From Oryzias latipes (taxonomy: Eukaryota; Chordata; Actinopteri; Beloniformes; Adrianichthyidae), in NCBI RefSeq assembly GCF_002234675.1, contig NC_019877.2, positions 1,563,541 to 1,627,540 of the forward strand: 64,000 nucleotides of DNA. The letters are read 5' to 3'. Made by a program: the position numbers and the translations under genes. Shown piece by piece: positions 19,990 to 30,930 of this stretch. How positions within the stretch are numbered: the stretch's first letter is position 1; every line of letters starts with the position of its first letter. The notes under the pieces are model-generated. The model was given only the letters and a program-made list of their open reading frames with translations. It was not told the origin of the DNA and did no database searches.

Positions 19990-22965
19990 CTAACTAGTCT
20001 GACAATAAGCCTGTCCAAAGAGGAATGTTTTCAGTCTAGCTTTGAATGTAGAAACTGAGTCGACCTCTCTTACATGAGCTGGGAGTTTATTCCATAAAAC
20101 AGGGGCTTGGTGGCTAAACGCTCTACCTCCAACCGTACTTTTACTAATTCTAGGAACAACAAGCAGTCCTGCGTTTTGCGAGCGAAGTGTTCTCATTGGA
20201 TGGTAAGGGACTATGAGGTCCTTAATATAGGACGGGGCCATTCCATGTAAGGCCTTATAGGTTAACAGGAGGATCTTGAACTTGATTTTAGAATCCACTG
20301 GGATCCAGTGAAGTGAAACTAACACAGGAGTGATGTGATCTCTTCTGCTAGTTCCTGCTACAATCTAGCTGCTGCGTTCTGAACAAGCTGGAGACTTCTT
20401 AAGGAACTCTTAGGACACGCTGCTAACAAGGAGTTACAGTAATCCAGCCTCGACGTAACAAATGCATGGATGAGTTTTTCAGCATCACTCTTAGAAAGTA
20501 TATTTCTGATCTTAGCAATATTCCGCAGGTGAAAAAAGGCAGTTCTACATGCCTGAGATATGTGAGCCTTAAATGATAAATCCTGGTCAAATAAAACCCC
20601 AAGGTTTCTAACTGTGGAATTGGGGGCTATACTTATGCCATCCAGGGAGACTATCTGAGCAGACAGAGCATCTCTGAGGTTTTTAGGACCAAGTATAATG
20701 ACCTCAGTTTTTTCTGGGTTCAAGAGGAGGTAATTAATTGTCATCCAGGTCTTGATGTCACTGATGCAGGCGTTCAGTTTCTCTATCTGGTCATTCTGGT
20801 CAGGCTTCATGGATAAATACAACTGCGTATCGTCGGCATAACAATGAAAATTAATGCTGTGTTTCCTGATTATGTTTCCTAGGGGTAGCATATAAAGCGT
20901 AAACAGGATCAGTCCCAAGACTGAGCCCTGTGGGACTCCATAGTTGACTCGAGTGCACTGAGAGGAATGGCCATTTACATTAACGAACTGATACCTATCG
21001 GACAGATAGGATTTAAACCACTGGAGAGCAGATCCTCTGATCCCTATGTCCTGCTCTAATCTATGGAGTAAAATACCGTGGTCGATAGTGTCAAAGGCTG
21101 CACTGAGGTCCAACAGGACCAGAATAGAAAGTAGTCCCTTTTCTGAGGCCAAATAACAAGTCATTAGAGACTCTAACTAGTGCAGTTTCCTTACTGTGGT
21201 GGGGTCTAAACCCCGACTGAAAGTCTTCAAAGTGGCTGTTGTCCTGTAGGTGGCGCTAAAGCTGCTTAACTACACCTCTTTCTACGATTTTAGAAATAAA
21301 GGGGAGGTTTGATATTGGTCAATAGTTGGCCAACATGCTAGGATCCAAACTGGGTTTTTTCAGAAGAGGTTTAACAACTGCATATTTAAAAGACTGTGGC
21401 ACGTAACCCGTTTCCAGAGAGGCATTTATCATTGTTAATATGGGATCATTAATTAGGGGAAAAGTTTCTTTAAAAAGTCTAGTGGGAATTGGGTCTAACA
21501 GACACGTTGAGGATTTGGAGGACGTAATAACTGATGTTATTTCCGCTTGATCCACAGCAGTGAAGCAGTCCAATGTTACAGAGGTTTCTAAGGATGCCTC
21601 CACTTCCACCGCTTCAGCCTGCTCTGGGCTGATAGTAGGAATAACTTGATTTAACTTATGTCTAATATTTGATATTTTACTATCGAAAAATGTAAGAAAA
21701 TCATCAGAGCTGAGAGAAACAGGAACATGTGGTTCTACTGAGCTCTGACTGCGAGTTAATTTAGCAATAGTGCTAAAAAGAAATCTTGGATTGTTTCCAT
21801 TCTCTGATATTAAGGTTGAATAGTACTGGCTTCTAGCTCTACGCAGAGCTTTTTTATAATTTAATAGGCTATGTTTCCAGATATCCAGAGACTGCTCTGA
21901 ACCGGAGCGGCGCCATTCTCTTTCCAACTTACGGGTTTCTTGTTTAAGAGAACGAGTTTCAGCGTTAAACCACGGTGCTACTCGGTTTTGTCTGACGAAC
22001 TTAGGTTTCAAGGGGGCAACAACATCGAGTGTACTCCTGAGGGCTTGTGAGGCATCATTAACAAAGTGGTCATTTATACTAGGACTGATAATATGGGAGC
22101 TGGTCTCAGAGTATTTTCTCAGAATATCACTAAGTACTGGCTGAACTGTGTGTTTAAACTCAGACACAGAACGGTCAGTTAAGGTTCTTCTAAGTTGTTT
22201 CTTATTCACTGGGGCAGAAGGATGTTCCAGTGTAAACTGGAAGGTAATCAGAAAGTGATCAGAAATGATGGGGTTAAGAGGAAGGACACTCAGCTGGCTG
22301 ATCTCTATCCCATGGGTTAGAACAAGGTCCAGGGTGTGCTTATGACAGTGAGTGGGTTCATTCACACTTTGGGTGAAACCAACATCATCTAATAAAGCTG
22401 CAAAATCCTTTCCTAGACAGTCACTGGGGTCATCAACATGAATATTAAAATCCCCTAATATTATAGTTTGATCAGAATCTAAGACAATAGTCGATAGGAA
22501 GTCGGAAAACTCAGTTAAAAATTCTGAATATGGGCCGGGGAGGCGATAAATAATTATGAGTAAAACAGGTTTTCGAGTTTTCCTGTTTGGGGGACTTAAA
22601 GACAATATGATGCTTTCAAATGAATTATAAGCATTTTTAACTTTAGGGCTGAGAAGTAAGCTAGACTGTGATATTACTGCCAAACCACCTCCTTTCCCTG
22701 AAATCCTGGATTTCTGATAGTTAGCATAAGTGTGTGTGTGTGGGGGGGGGGTTGCTTCATTCAATCTAACATAGTCATCCTGATGGAGCCAAGTTTCTGT
22801 TAAGGCTAAAAGACTAAGGTTTTTATCAGTAATTAACTCGTTGACTAAGAGGGACTTGGAGGAAATGGATCTAATGTTTAATAAACCGTATTTAATTACA
22901 TCATAATTCTGCTTGTGAGAACTGCTGTCTGTCACTTTAAGGTTTCTATGACGCGCTCCTTTCAT
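19990..22965 (-). pseudogene. L2 ORF2 endonuclease/RT, frameshifted
   Basis: Three stretches form one protein. 22965-21319 holds the APE endonuclease (LLNIRSISSKS, ALTETWLHQDD, IILGDFNIHVDDPSD, ISDHFLITFQF) and the start of the RT up to PLLKKPSLDPSMLANY. 21164-20358 holds the RT core ([38 protein letters not shown]). 20325-19990 holds the C-terminus (LHWIPVDSKIKFKILLLTYK ... RLKTFLFGQ). Stops follow LANY at 21319 and a Leu at 20358, another lies near 21250, and the frame changes near 21150 and 20350, so this copy cannot make full-length enzyme. A GT/G run at 22728-22750 stays in frame. Confidence 0.9.
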
Positions 22966-23103
22966 TTGTCTTTCAGCACATAAGCTAAAGCTAGGACCTG
23001 CTTAACTTTCCCTGCATGGGTTTTGCACCGGCACTAACCCTAAGGGAGGCTCAGAGGAGCGTTTTACACTGCTGCTCTGCGCCCGGGTCTCGTCTCTGGA
23101 TTG

Positions 23104-23970
23104 TCAGGTTAACAGACTAAGGCTAGCAGAAATGTTTCTAGAAAGAAGAGCGGCACCGTCCCGGGTGGGATGGACGCCGTCTCTCCGCATGAGACCGGGC
23201 TTCCCCCAAAACGCGCTCCAGTTATCCACAAAACCAACGCCGTTTTCTGGGCACCATCTAGAAAGCCAGCGGTTAAATGATGAAAAGCGGCTGTACATTT
23301 CATCACTGACTAAGTTCGGCAGGGGACCAGAGAAAATTACAGTGTCGGACATCGTCTTAGCCAGTTTACACACCGAAGTTACGTTTAACTTAACCACCTC
23401 TGACTGTCTCCGTCGGGCATCATTACCGCCTGCGTGAATCACGACTCGACGGAACCTGGACTTACTCTGAGCTAACATCCTAAGGTTCCCCTCGATGTCA
23501 CCAACTCTGGCCCCCGGATAACACCTGACTGTAGCCGCTGGGAGCTCCACGTTTCTAACTTCAGAAGAGCCTATAACCAGAGTTGAGTGTTCTGCGGGTG
23601 TGTCGCTGAGGGGGGAGAACCTATTATTAACGTGGAGTCTCGGGTGCTCTAAGTCTTTGCGTTTAGCACTATGTTTCCTCCCAACCGGTGCAAACCCCTG
23701 TGTGTTTCCCGGCTGTTGGGAAGGCGCTGGGGTGCTAACTAAGTTAGCCCTGGTAGCGCGGCCCGCGCTACGAGTAACGACCTGGCTAGCCGGCTTAGCT
23801 TCCACTGTGCGGAGCCGCGCTTCTAACTGCTCCAGCCTAGCCTCCAAGTCTAACACAAGACTACACTTAACACACCTACCGCTATCTTCACTAAAGGAGG
23901 CAGGATCCTCACTAAACATATGGCACATGGGGCAGGAGAGAGGGGGAAAGGCGGAAGGAGTGGTGGCCAT
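23104..23970 (-). CDS. L2 ORF1: zinc-finger plus SGNH-hydrolase-like protein
   Basis: Intact 288-codon frame. The N-terminus has a Cys-pair zinc-binding segment (SCPMCHMF ... GRCVKCSL), then a short coiled coil (LEARLEQLEARLRTVEAK). The C-terminal half resembles an SGNH/GDSL esterase: LVIGSSEVRN for the nucleophile block, VVIHAGGNDARR for the GxND block and MRRDGVHPTRDGAALLS for the catalytic Asp-His block. Esterase-type ORF1 proteins are known from CR1/L2-clade elements; their role may be in RNA or membrane handling. It ends 138 bp before ORF2. Unlike ORF2 it has no stop, which may simply reflect its shorter length. Confidence 0.85.
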   Translation of the reverse strand: MATTPSAFPPLSCPMCHMFSEDPASFSEDSGRCVKCSLVLDLEARLEQLEARLRTVEAKPASQVVTRSAGRATRANLVSTPAPSQQPGNTQGFAPVGRKHSAKRKDLEHPRLHVNNRFSPLSDTPAEHSTLVIGSSEVRNVELPAATVRCYPGARVGDIEGNLRMLAQSKSRFRRVVIHAGGNDARRRQSEVVKLNVTSVCKLAKTMSDTVIFSGPLPNLVSDEMYSRFSSFNRWLSRWCPENGVGFVDNWSAFWGKPGLMRRDGVHPTRDGAALLSRNISASLSLLT

Positions 23971-24884
23971 GCTAGGTTCTAAGCTAAGGCTAGCGGTGTT
24001 TAGGTAAAGAGAAGTGGTCTATTTAGCAAAATGAGAAAGTGAACAGCAAGCGGTTTAACAGTGGTGAATTCGCTAATAAAAGGTACTAGATGTGAATATT
24101 AACCCAGATAACCCTTAGAGTAAGCAATAGTAGTCAGGCTAATGCCAAACAAGAGAGCAGCAGTCAAACACGACAAACACTGGAAAACGCTCACCCGGAA
24201 ATGACTTCACAGGAAGCAGCCCTGATACTGGCTCCTTACCGACCGCACACCACTACGTAAGCGGCCATAGGACGTCCACACAAACTACACAATGATTGTC
24301 TAATTTCCTTATTTCTAACACTCAGGCTGCAGCAGGTAGCGCACATGGATCACATGAACATAACTAATGGGGTCCCTGCACAGTCTGCAGGATTTGGGAT
24401 CCATACGACATGCCTGGGTCTCACCTACCTCCCTCTTACTTACCCTTATGTGTTGCTTTAGTGTCCACTGTCGCCTGCAGCACGCATGTGGAAACATTTA
24501 CAATAACATTTTGTCTCTACAGGCTCACAGAGCGCTCTAAGACCTTGGTATTTCATGCGGGTCACCTGCGTGCCCCATACAGGTTTGACCATTTTTCGCC
24601 CACAGCCTGTTTCCACCCGTAAGGGCAGTTGGGACTAAAGCTTTAGACAGAAGTTCTGCTGATTCTGAGACTTTGTTGGCTTCTTTTTAGGGTCCATTCG
24701 TAGAACATTTTTTTGTGTATTTCCTGTGGGTCACACCATCCACACTTAGGTCAGTTTTCATGCAAGTAGAATGTAAAATGATATGCAGATGACGCTGTTA
24801 CCTAAATAATAAATACCTACACACAAATATAGCACACGTAAATACTTTTAAATACTTATACAGCAAACTTATATAGTCCTAAGT

Positions 24885-25065
24885 GCTTCACAGTCCCATC
24901 CACCCACATATCACCCAGTGAGGGCCCTTGGGCAAGACCCTTAACGCTACTGCCTCCCGAGCACGATTCGGCTGCAGCTCACCCCTCCCCCAGGGCATGA
25001 GTCAAATGCGGAGAACAAATTTTCCATTGTGGGATAAATACAGTACAATAAAATAAAAAAATAAA
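24885..25065 (+). mobile_element. SINE-like repeat
   Basis: Contains GAGGGCCCTTGGGCAAGACC and GAGAACAAATTTTCCATTGT followed by GGGATAAAT and an AATAAA-rich tail, text I associate with a common teleost SINE-type repeat. It is present only in copy B, at the place where copy A has its inverted arm. Exact ends and duplication were not resolved. Confidence 0.5.
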
Positions 25066-25495
25066 TACATTTTCTCACTGATGGCAGCTCACACAGATAT
25101 TTCAGGAACAACAAGCCCAAGCATGCCCCATTTTCCACTGTGGACCGGTTTTCCCTATGAAATTGTTAGTGTGCGTGCCATCAGATATTAGAATCTGACA
25201 AACATATTTTTTCTTTCTTACTGATTGAGAAAGTGGATGACTTGTTTGTACATCACCCTACATGACCAACATGTTTCACAAGCACGAGCAGCGCCTTGCC
25301 TGCACTTTGCTGATTAGCCACAATGTATTTAAGAAACACTGTTTATGGGGTTCTGTTATTTAAAAGGTTATTCACATTTGGTATAGAAGCAAAAATCCCT
25401 CCAGACCAACGTAAACATGAAATTAGCTAAATGTCTGCTGTTTGGTGGAATCTGCAAGTGAATCACATGTCCACATAAATGAGACATTATAGGAA

Positions 25496-25697
25496 CCATT
25501 GACTGTATGTGAGAACTGGACTGAGGAACCCCTCCCCCCTGGCATACCAAACAAAAAGTACCTGACGACGTTTGGCTCCAACATGCCGGCTTTTGTCTCG
25601 CAAAAAGCTGAATGGACTTCATTTGGTTGGAACCGGAATCAAACCATTTTTTATGGATGATGTCCCACTCAGTCCAGTCGTCAGATACAGTCAATGG
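25496..25697. mobile_element. MITE with 30-bp terminal inverted repeats
   Basis: 25496-25525 (CCATTGACTGTAT ... GGACTGAG) and 25668-25697 are inverted repeats agreeing at 27 of 30 positions, about 200 bp apart. The left part also occurs in copy A at 6706, and the right-end sequence recurs at about 28871-28900, so it is a dispersed family. No coding sequence. Confidence 0.7.
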
Positions 25698-26554
25698 GTC
25701 ATACGTGTGACAGAGACTCCATGATGGATGGAACCGTCTCAAGGAAGGGTCTGTAATAATTAGAATTGATGGTAACGCATGAATCAAGCATGCTATGTTA
25801 TCACTCAGAGGTTTACTTTATGGACCAATATGGCAACAATGGAAATGTTTATTTGCATTAAAGTGGAATCTAACACCTCTTTTGGGGATGGAACAGACCG
25901 GCGGAGGGAGTGTTATGATATGGCTTTGATCTGGCTGTAAACTGGTGGTTATTGTATCAGATCAGCCATCCCATGCACGAGTGAAAACAGCTGTTTGCTG
26001 CTAAAATGTTTTGTCTAAAGAGGCTTTGTGGGAAAAGCACAATCTCTGATTGCATCTGTCAATCAAAAAGACGAGATTCCATCAACTGCCCAACAGGCTT
26101 AGTGACAAAGCAGGATCTACCACTGAATGCTTTGACTATTAATATAAAAGCAGAATTTCCCTCACAGCTAAGCCACACCTCTCCGGAATCGTGATATTTG
26201 TAGTAAAACGGGGTCTGAGCAGCACAGAAGACACACTTATGAAAACAGCCTGGCTTCATGTGCTGTGCAGCAGCGTTCACAGAAACACCAGAAATCCTCA
26301 CTTTGACCTTCAGGCGATGTTATGCAATGCTGTCAGTAAAACCTAAAAGAATTAATTTACCAACTGTACTGCACACATCAGCCATTTGACACAGGTTCAA
26401 GGAGGTTCTTGTAGCATGTGGTGTTCACACTGGACTGTTGCTACCTGATACCAGCATGTACCTACAGAAGGAGGAGGCTTGACACCAAATGTCAAAGTGG
26501 AGCAAATCTGGTGAATCTTTCTCCAGGCCTTTTCCTTACAGCTCTGTTCCGATA

Positions 26555-27145
26555 AATGAAAGACTTTGTGTCATTGGATTCCAGCCGGGCACAGACTGCA
26601 GTTATTCATTTCTACTCCATGATCAATTTTCAAACAGTTGACACTTCCAGGAATGCAAAAGGACACCAGTCATACGTCACTACCAAGTCCCTGATTGGTC
26701 AAAGTTCAGCCTGGTTTAACTTTCAACATGTGTTCAATGGCTGTTTTGTATGTAGAGACTGAAAATGGACTTAAAAATGTGTGTAGCGATGCGTGAACAT
26801 GAGAGTTTTGAACGATAAAGCCTGAAACGCGCATTTCAGTGCATTTAAATAGATTTTCATTGGAAGATTCAGTGGACGCTCAACGCGCACTACAGAGCAG
26901 CATCATACACACCTGCACTCCCCTTAAGATGCAGCCACTCCTCTCTACAACTCTCCACTGACACGGACAACTCAAAAACCAGCAGGACCCGTACGGGACG
27001 CCCCCCATGGGGTCTGTAAGTAGCTTCATCCTGCAGAAACCCACCAAACTATCCTTAGTCTTTTGACAGATCACCCATTTGAACAATTTGACTGCAGACG
27101 TTGTCAGAAAAAGATCATTTTACTTTCATTTCCTGAAATTTTCAT
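26555..27145. mobile_element. Insertion private to copy B, probable DNA element
   Basis: Copy A reads TTCCGATAAAATTGATAAAATATT then ATGCCGTCCAGATGG across this point, while B has about 590 bp in between. It contains CAGCCTGGTTTAACTTTCAA and a GC-rich stretch with GACCCGTACGGGACG near 26990. That resembles teleost DNA-transposon remnants, but I cannot name the family. No long ORF. Confidence 0.5.
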
Positions 27146-27542
27146 GCCGTCCAGATGGATTTAAATGAAAATGTTTTCAGTCAGTTTGTTTAAATTGAAC
27201 ATTGTTTCCTTACAAATAGCTGATTCAAACACACAAACAGCTGATTCAGATAATGTCAGAAACAGATTATTCACAGCTCTCAGGACCAACTGAGGTCATG
27301 CAGATGAGAAAAAAACACGCTAACAAAACCAAACCTCAGACACTTTTATTTCCTCTTCTCATCTCTTCTTCTCAGTTTCTGAGGATGATGTCATGTCTAC
27401 ATGTGATTCTGCTTCTCAGGTTTCAGCTCCTCACCAGATATCAGAACCAGAATATTTGCAGTTCAAGCATAGAAAAAATCAAACATTTTCTATTCTTTAG
27501 ACATTCATCGAGCTCACAGACAGAGAGGAAGTTACCTGGAAA

Positions 27543-27592
27543 CATATAAAAAGGCACAAGTTTTTGTGAAACAAGTCTGATGGAGGTAAGAC
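27543..27592 (+). promoter_or_regulatory. TATA-like box with short start exon, copy B
   Basis: Same arrangement as at 7456-7504: ATATAAAAAGG, then ATGGAG followed by GTAAGACG. A possible second exon opens after TTCTGCAG at about 27986 in the right phase, but it reaches a stop after 12 codons, so a real gene is doubtful. Confidence 0.25.
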
Positions 27593-28682
27593 GACCAAAA
27601 ATAATACAACAGTCAAAAAACCTGACGGTGCAGGATCCAAACCCAAATGGGTGAATTCCAGCATCTTTACACATGTCTTACTGACAGCTGCATCACCTTT
27701 GTTGCATTTTGAGAAGTGGATTAAAAAAATCACTTTCCTGATTCTTGCAACGTATTAAAAATCTGTGCCTCATCATCTTCATCATCATCACACACTGCTG
27801 TGATGTTTCGATGTCACTCTGACTTGGAACTCTGGTTACAATTCAAATCATCTTTGTAGGAAAATGGGAACATTTCCTCTTTCACAGGACCGCTTCTTTG
27901 TTGTGGGCTCACTTTCGGTCATATGTTAACCAAAATGCTCACAAGGTCATGAATTCATGTCCTTTTTTTCCTTCCAAATTCTGCAGGACAAGCAGAAGCA
28001 GTCATGCTGTGTGACATTTCATTAGTTTTTATGAACCACATCATGTCCAAAAATGGGGAAAAAAATCAAAAACAGTTTTTCCAAAACTGCTTCCTGTTTC
28101 TTTTAACAAACTTTCTTTAAGCAAGAGAACTTTGTGTCGAGTCCGGTCCGTTCAGTGAAAAATGTGCAGATATTCTTAAGAAATATGTCGTCAGCCGTCA
28201 GTAAATCCAATAATAATACTGGGGCAGACTGACAGAGGCGTGGCAGCCAGTTCACGCCCACCCCACCCCGAGAACCGGGACAGTCATGCACATTCACACA
28301 GGAGTGGAGCCACACTGGAGGCGGGGAGGGGGGGATCGAACCGCCGACTCTTGTTGGAGCTACACGTCATCAGTAAGCAGTGATTGATCCAAGTCCTACG
28401 TTTCTACAGTAACCACTCTCTCCGATCTGGAGTGAGCTTGTTGGGGGGGCCACACACTTACCACTTGAAAGCGGGTCGCACGGAATCTGTCGAATCAGGC
28501 TCCACCTACTTTTGTGGAGGCATCTGATTGGTCGGTTTATAACTGCAATAACTTGAACTGAAGACAAAAATATGTTGGAAGAAAGAGGATTATCAAGAAG
28601 ATGTTAAAAGAAATGCATCAACGTCAGAATGTTTAATCTGACCAATAGCTGTTTATGTCTCTATAGAAGTCTATGGGATTCT

Positions 28683-28809
28683 TTCTTTTTTTTATTGAAC
28701 ATTTGCAGAGTACAATACAAAAAAAGACATTTATAAGAATTCAACACAGTTCTGCATTTTTTTAAACTGGTGTTCAATAATAACCAAATAAAGCGATCAC
28801 AGAAGAAAG
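28683..28809 (-). mobile_element. Short LINE tail insertion with target duplication
   Basis: A 127-bp insert beginning (plus strand) with a T-rich run then ATTGAACATTTGCAGAGTAC, i.e. an A-tailed minus-strand retroelement end, possibly L1. It is flanked by GTCTATGGGATTCT at 28669-28682 and GTCTGTGGGATTCT at 28810-28823, a 14-bp duplication with one difference. Removing it joins two halves of the MITE-like repeat that ends near 28900. Confidence 0.7.
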
Positions 28810-30522
28810 GTCTGTGGGATTCTGGCTTGTTGGAGCCACTTCCTGTTTTGAAAGCCAGGGGGAGGAGTCACTCAGTCCAGTTCTTAGATGCAGTCAATAG
28901 ACGAGATGCAGTATCCCCTAGTGGTAAAGGGGTGTCATTGCAGCCAAACCTTTGACTAAACCTACAAAGATTGTGTAGATGTTCAGTATATTAAAATGAA
29001 ATGTTTGAGTTCTTGATACATAATTTGATACATGGCAGGTGGAGTGCCACTGAGTAAATTGGTTCCCCCTGTGCGCACCAGCTGCTCACCTGGGGGCCCA
29101 TAGAGGTGGCTTCCCTCTGGTAGTAGAAACATCAGCGTCAGCCTGCTGCTTCCAGGTTGGACTGGCTGAGCCGGCCTCAGGCTGCTCAGCACACTGGTTG
29201 TTTTTAGCAGAGTGTAGCCTCAAACGCTCCCCAGCGCTGTGATAGATTTGCTGATTGCAGCCTCAGACTGTTTTTTGGCCCTAATGTGAGCCAGGCGTCT
29301 GTGTTTATGCCGCTCGAGTGACACCTTTTGGTCGGCTGCACACGCGTCGCTCTTTGTTTCTGTTTCTGGCGCCCCTGTGTTCTTCTGTAGCGCCATAGTT
29401 TCTGTCTGTCCGTCTCCACTTGTGGACGTGACGGAGCAAACTGGACGTTGGGAACCACCTGTCTGCTGCATCTCTGACTCAGACTAATTGGAAACAGAAA
29501 TTTCACCTATAACTTAGGACGGAAGGACATCAGCCGCTCCCGGTGTATGATGTGGGCGTGGCCAGCGGCCATCAGGCGTCTGTGAGCCTGGGGTCGTGCG
29601 CACTGGAACTGTGGGAGGGTTGGGTGACCAGTTATGTTTGGTCTTAGGATTTGGGTGTCTGTGTCTTTTAACAATGGTATTTTGATTATATATTCATAAT
29701 AATTAAGATTTCTATTTTGTTCAAATACCTTTCTCAGCTTCTGGTGTCAGACAGTGCAGCGCTGATTTAGGTTTCTTAGATTTCTAGTAGCTCCACTCAG
29801 CAATATTTAGACTTTTGCTGCTTGTTTTTTCCCATCTTTTCTTTAAACTCCCTGCCAGTGTTTGCCTGTCAGCTCAAACACTACTGACCTCTGATGGAGG
29901 GACGTTTATTTGCATTAAAGTTTCTGCGTCAGCTGCTCATTTTTTTGCCTTTAAAAGAAAAAACTAAGTTAAATTTATGCTGGTAGCTGCTTGTTTGCAC
30001 CCTAAAATTGTGTTGAGACTCAACCAGCTTGGTCCAATGACAAAATAAAGACATTGTTTGAGTGCATACACAAAACACAAAAAACATGCATGTTTTTGTG
30101 TTTTGTGTTAGAACCTGAAACAGAAACCAGAGCTTTGTTCCTCAAAGTTTTCTGCTCTGTCATCAGGACATTTTACAGTTTGAAGAAAGTCCCTTTACTT
30201 TAAAAATAGTATAAATTTAGGCCACCACAGTTTTTGGACAATTTACAGGCAGTTTTTATGTTACTGAGCTTTGTCATTGCTGTTGTTCTCCAGCTGCTGC
30301 ATGACCGAACAGTTACAATAACTAAGTGTACGAAGCTTTGGAATGACTGGGATATCTGCATGAATTGAGCTGAAAACGTGTTTTGATGTTTATCTGAGTC
30401 CAAGTGATAGAAAAACATTGTCTGCTAATGTTACTATCGCACAATTATGATGTGTTTTTATGTGTTTATTGATTTTAACAAGTTAAATACAAAGAGCCGG
30501 GTTGAAAAAAGTAAGGGAACCT

Positions 30523-30930
30523 TATAATAATATAATAATAATAAATTTTATATGTATAGCGCTTTAAATGGCACACAAAGACGCTTTACAACACATGAGC
30601 AAAAACAGTTAATAAGAACAGAGCTAATACAATAAAATATTAATAAAAACATAGAAGACAGATTAAAGATTAAAAGCTATTTTAAAAAGATGAGTTTTAA
30701 GTGATTTTTTAAAAACTGGGAGGTCAGTGCAGTCTCTGAGATGTTGGGGCAGAGTGTTCCATAGGGTTGGAGCAGCAATGGAGAAGGCTCTGTCTCCCCT
30801 TCAGGCTCAACCTTCAGGCTCAGAACTGCTTGACTGCTTTTGGAACCAAACGTTGATCTGAACACTGAAAGAAGCTCGACCAAGGTCCTGACCTCAGCTG
30901 ACCTCAACCAAAGTTCTGACCCTGGTTGAC
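30523..30930 (-). mobile_element. LINE 3' end, CR1/L2-like
   Basis: In one minus-strand frame the sequence reads AFSIAAPTLWNTLPQHLRDC followed by PVFKKSLKTHLFKIAFNL and a stop, the standard C-terminus of CR1/L2-type LINEs. The 3' untranslated region ends at TATACATATAAAATTTATTA and a TTA repeat at about 30523-30550. Upstream frame is broken near 30810-30830 by a local GGCTCAACCTTCA duplication. Confidence 0.75.

Larger units (their letters stand above)
19220..24228 (-). mobile_element. Nearly full-length L2-type LINE
   Basis: On the minus strand: 5' leader from about 24228, ORF1 23970-23104, ORF2 22965-19990 (broken), a 3' untranslated region, and the tail TATACAAATAAAATTG followed by repeated AATTG units at about 19230-19260. 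Copy A preserves the empty site: GTAAGGTGTGAG is followed there at once by TCCAGGCTCCTT, while here the element sits between GTAAGGTGTGAG (ending 19219) and GGCTCCTT (from about 24229). This fixes the limits to within a few bases. A target-site duplication, if any, is very short. Confidence 0.88.
19135..27598 (+). repeat. Segmental duplication, copy B
   Basis: The direct counterpart of 846-7510. Relative to copy A it has four extra pieces: the L2 element (about 19220-24228), a SINE-like repeat (about 24885-25065), about 720 bp at 25625-26345 that includes the right arm of a MITE, and about 590 bp at 26555-27145. It lacks the 3.6 kb stretch and the inverted arm present in A. The last block (26347-26554 and 27146-27598) is nearly identical to A, suggesting a fairly recent duplication or gene conversion there. 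Confidence 0.75.

Noticed and set aside
23600-24007. 135-codon plus-strand ORF
   Set aside because: Antisense to L2 ORF1, whose motifs are clear on the minus strand.
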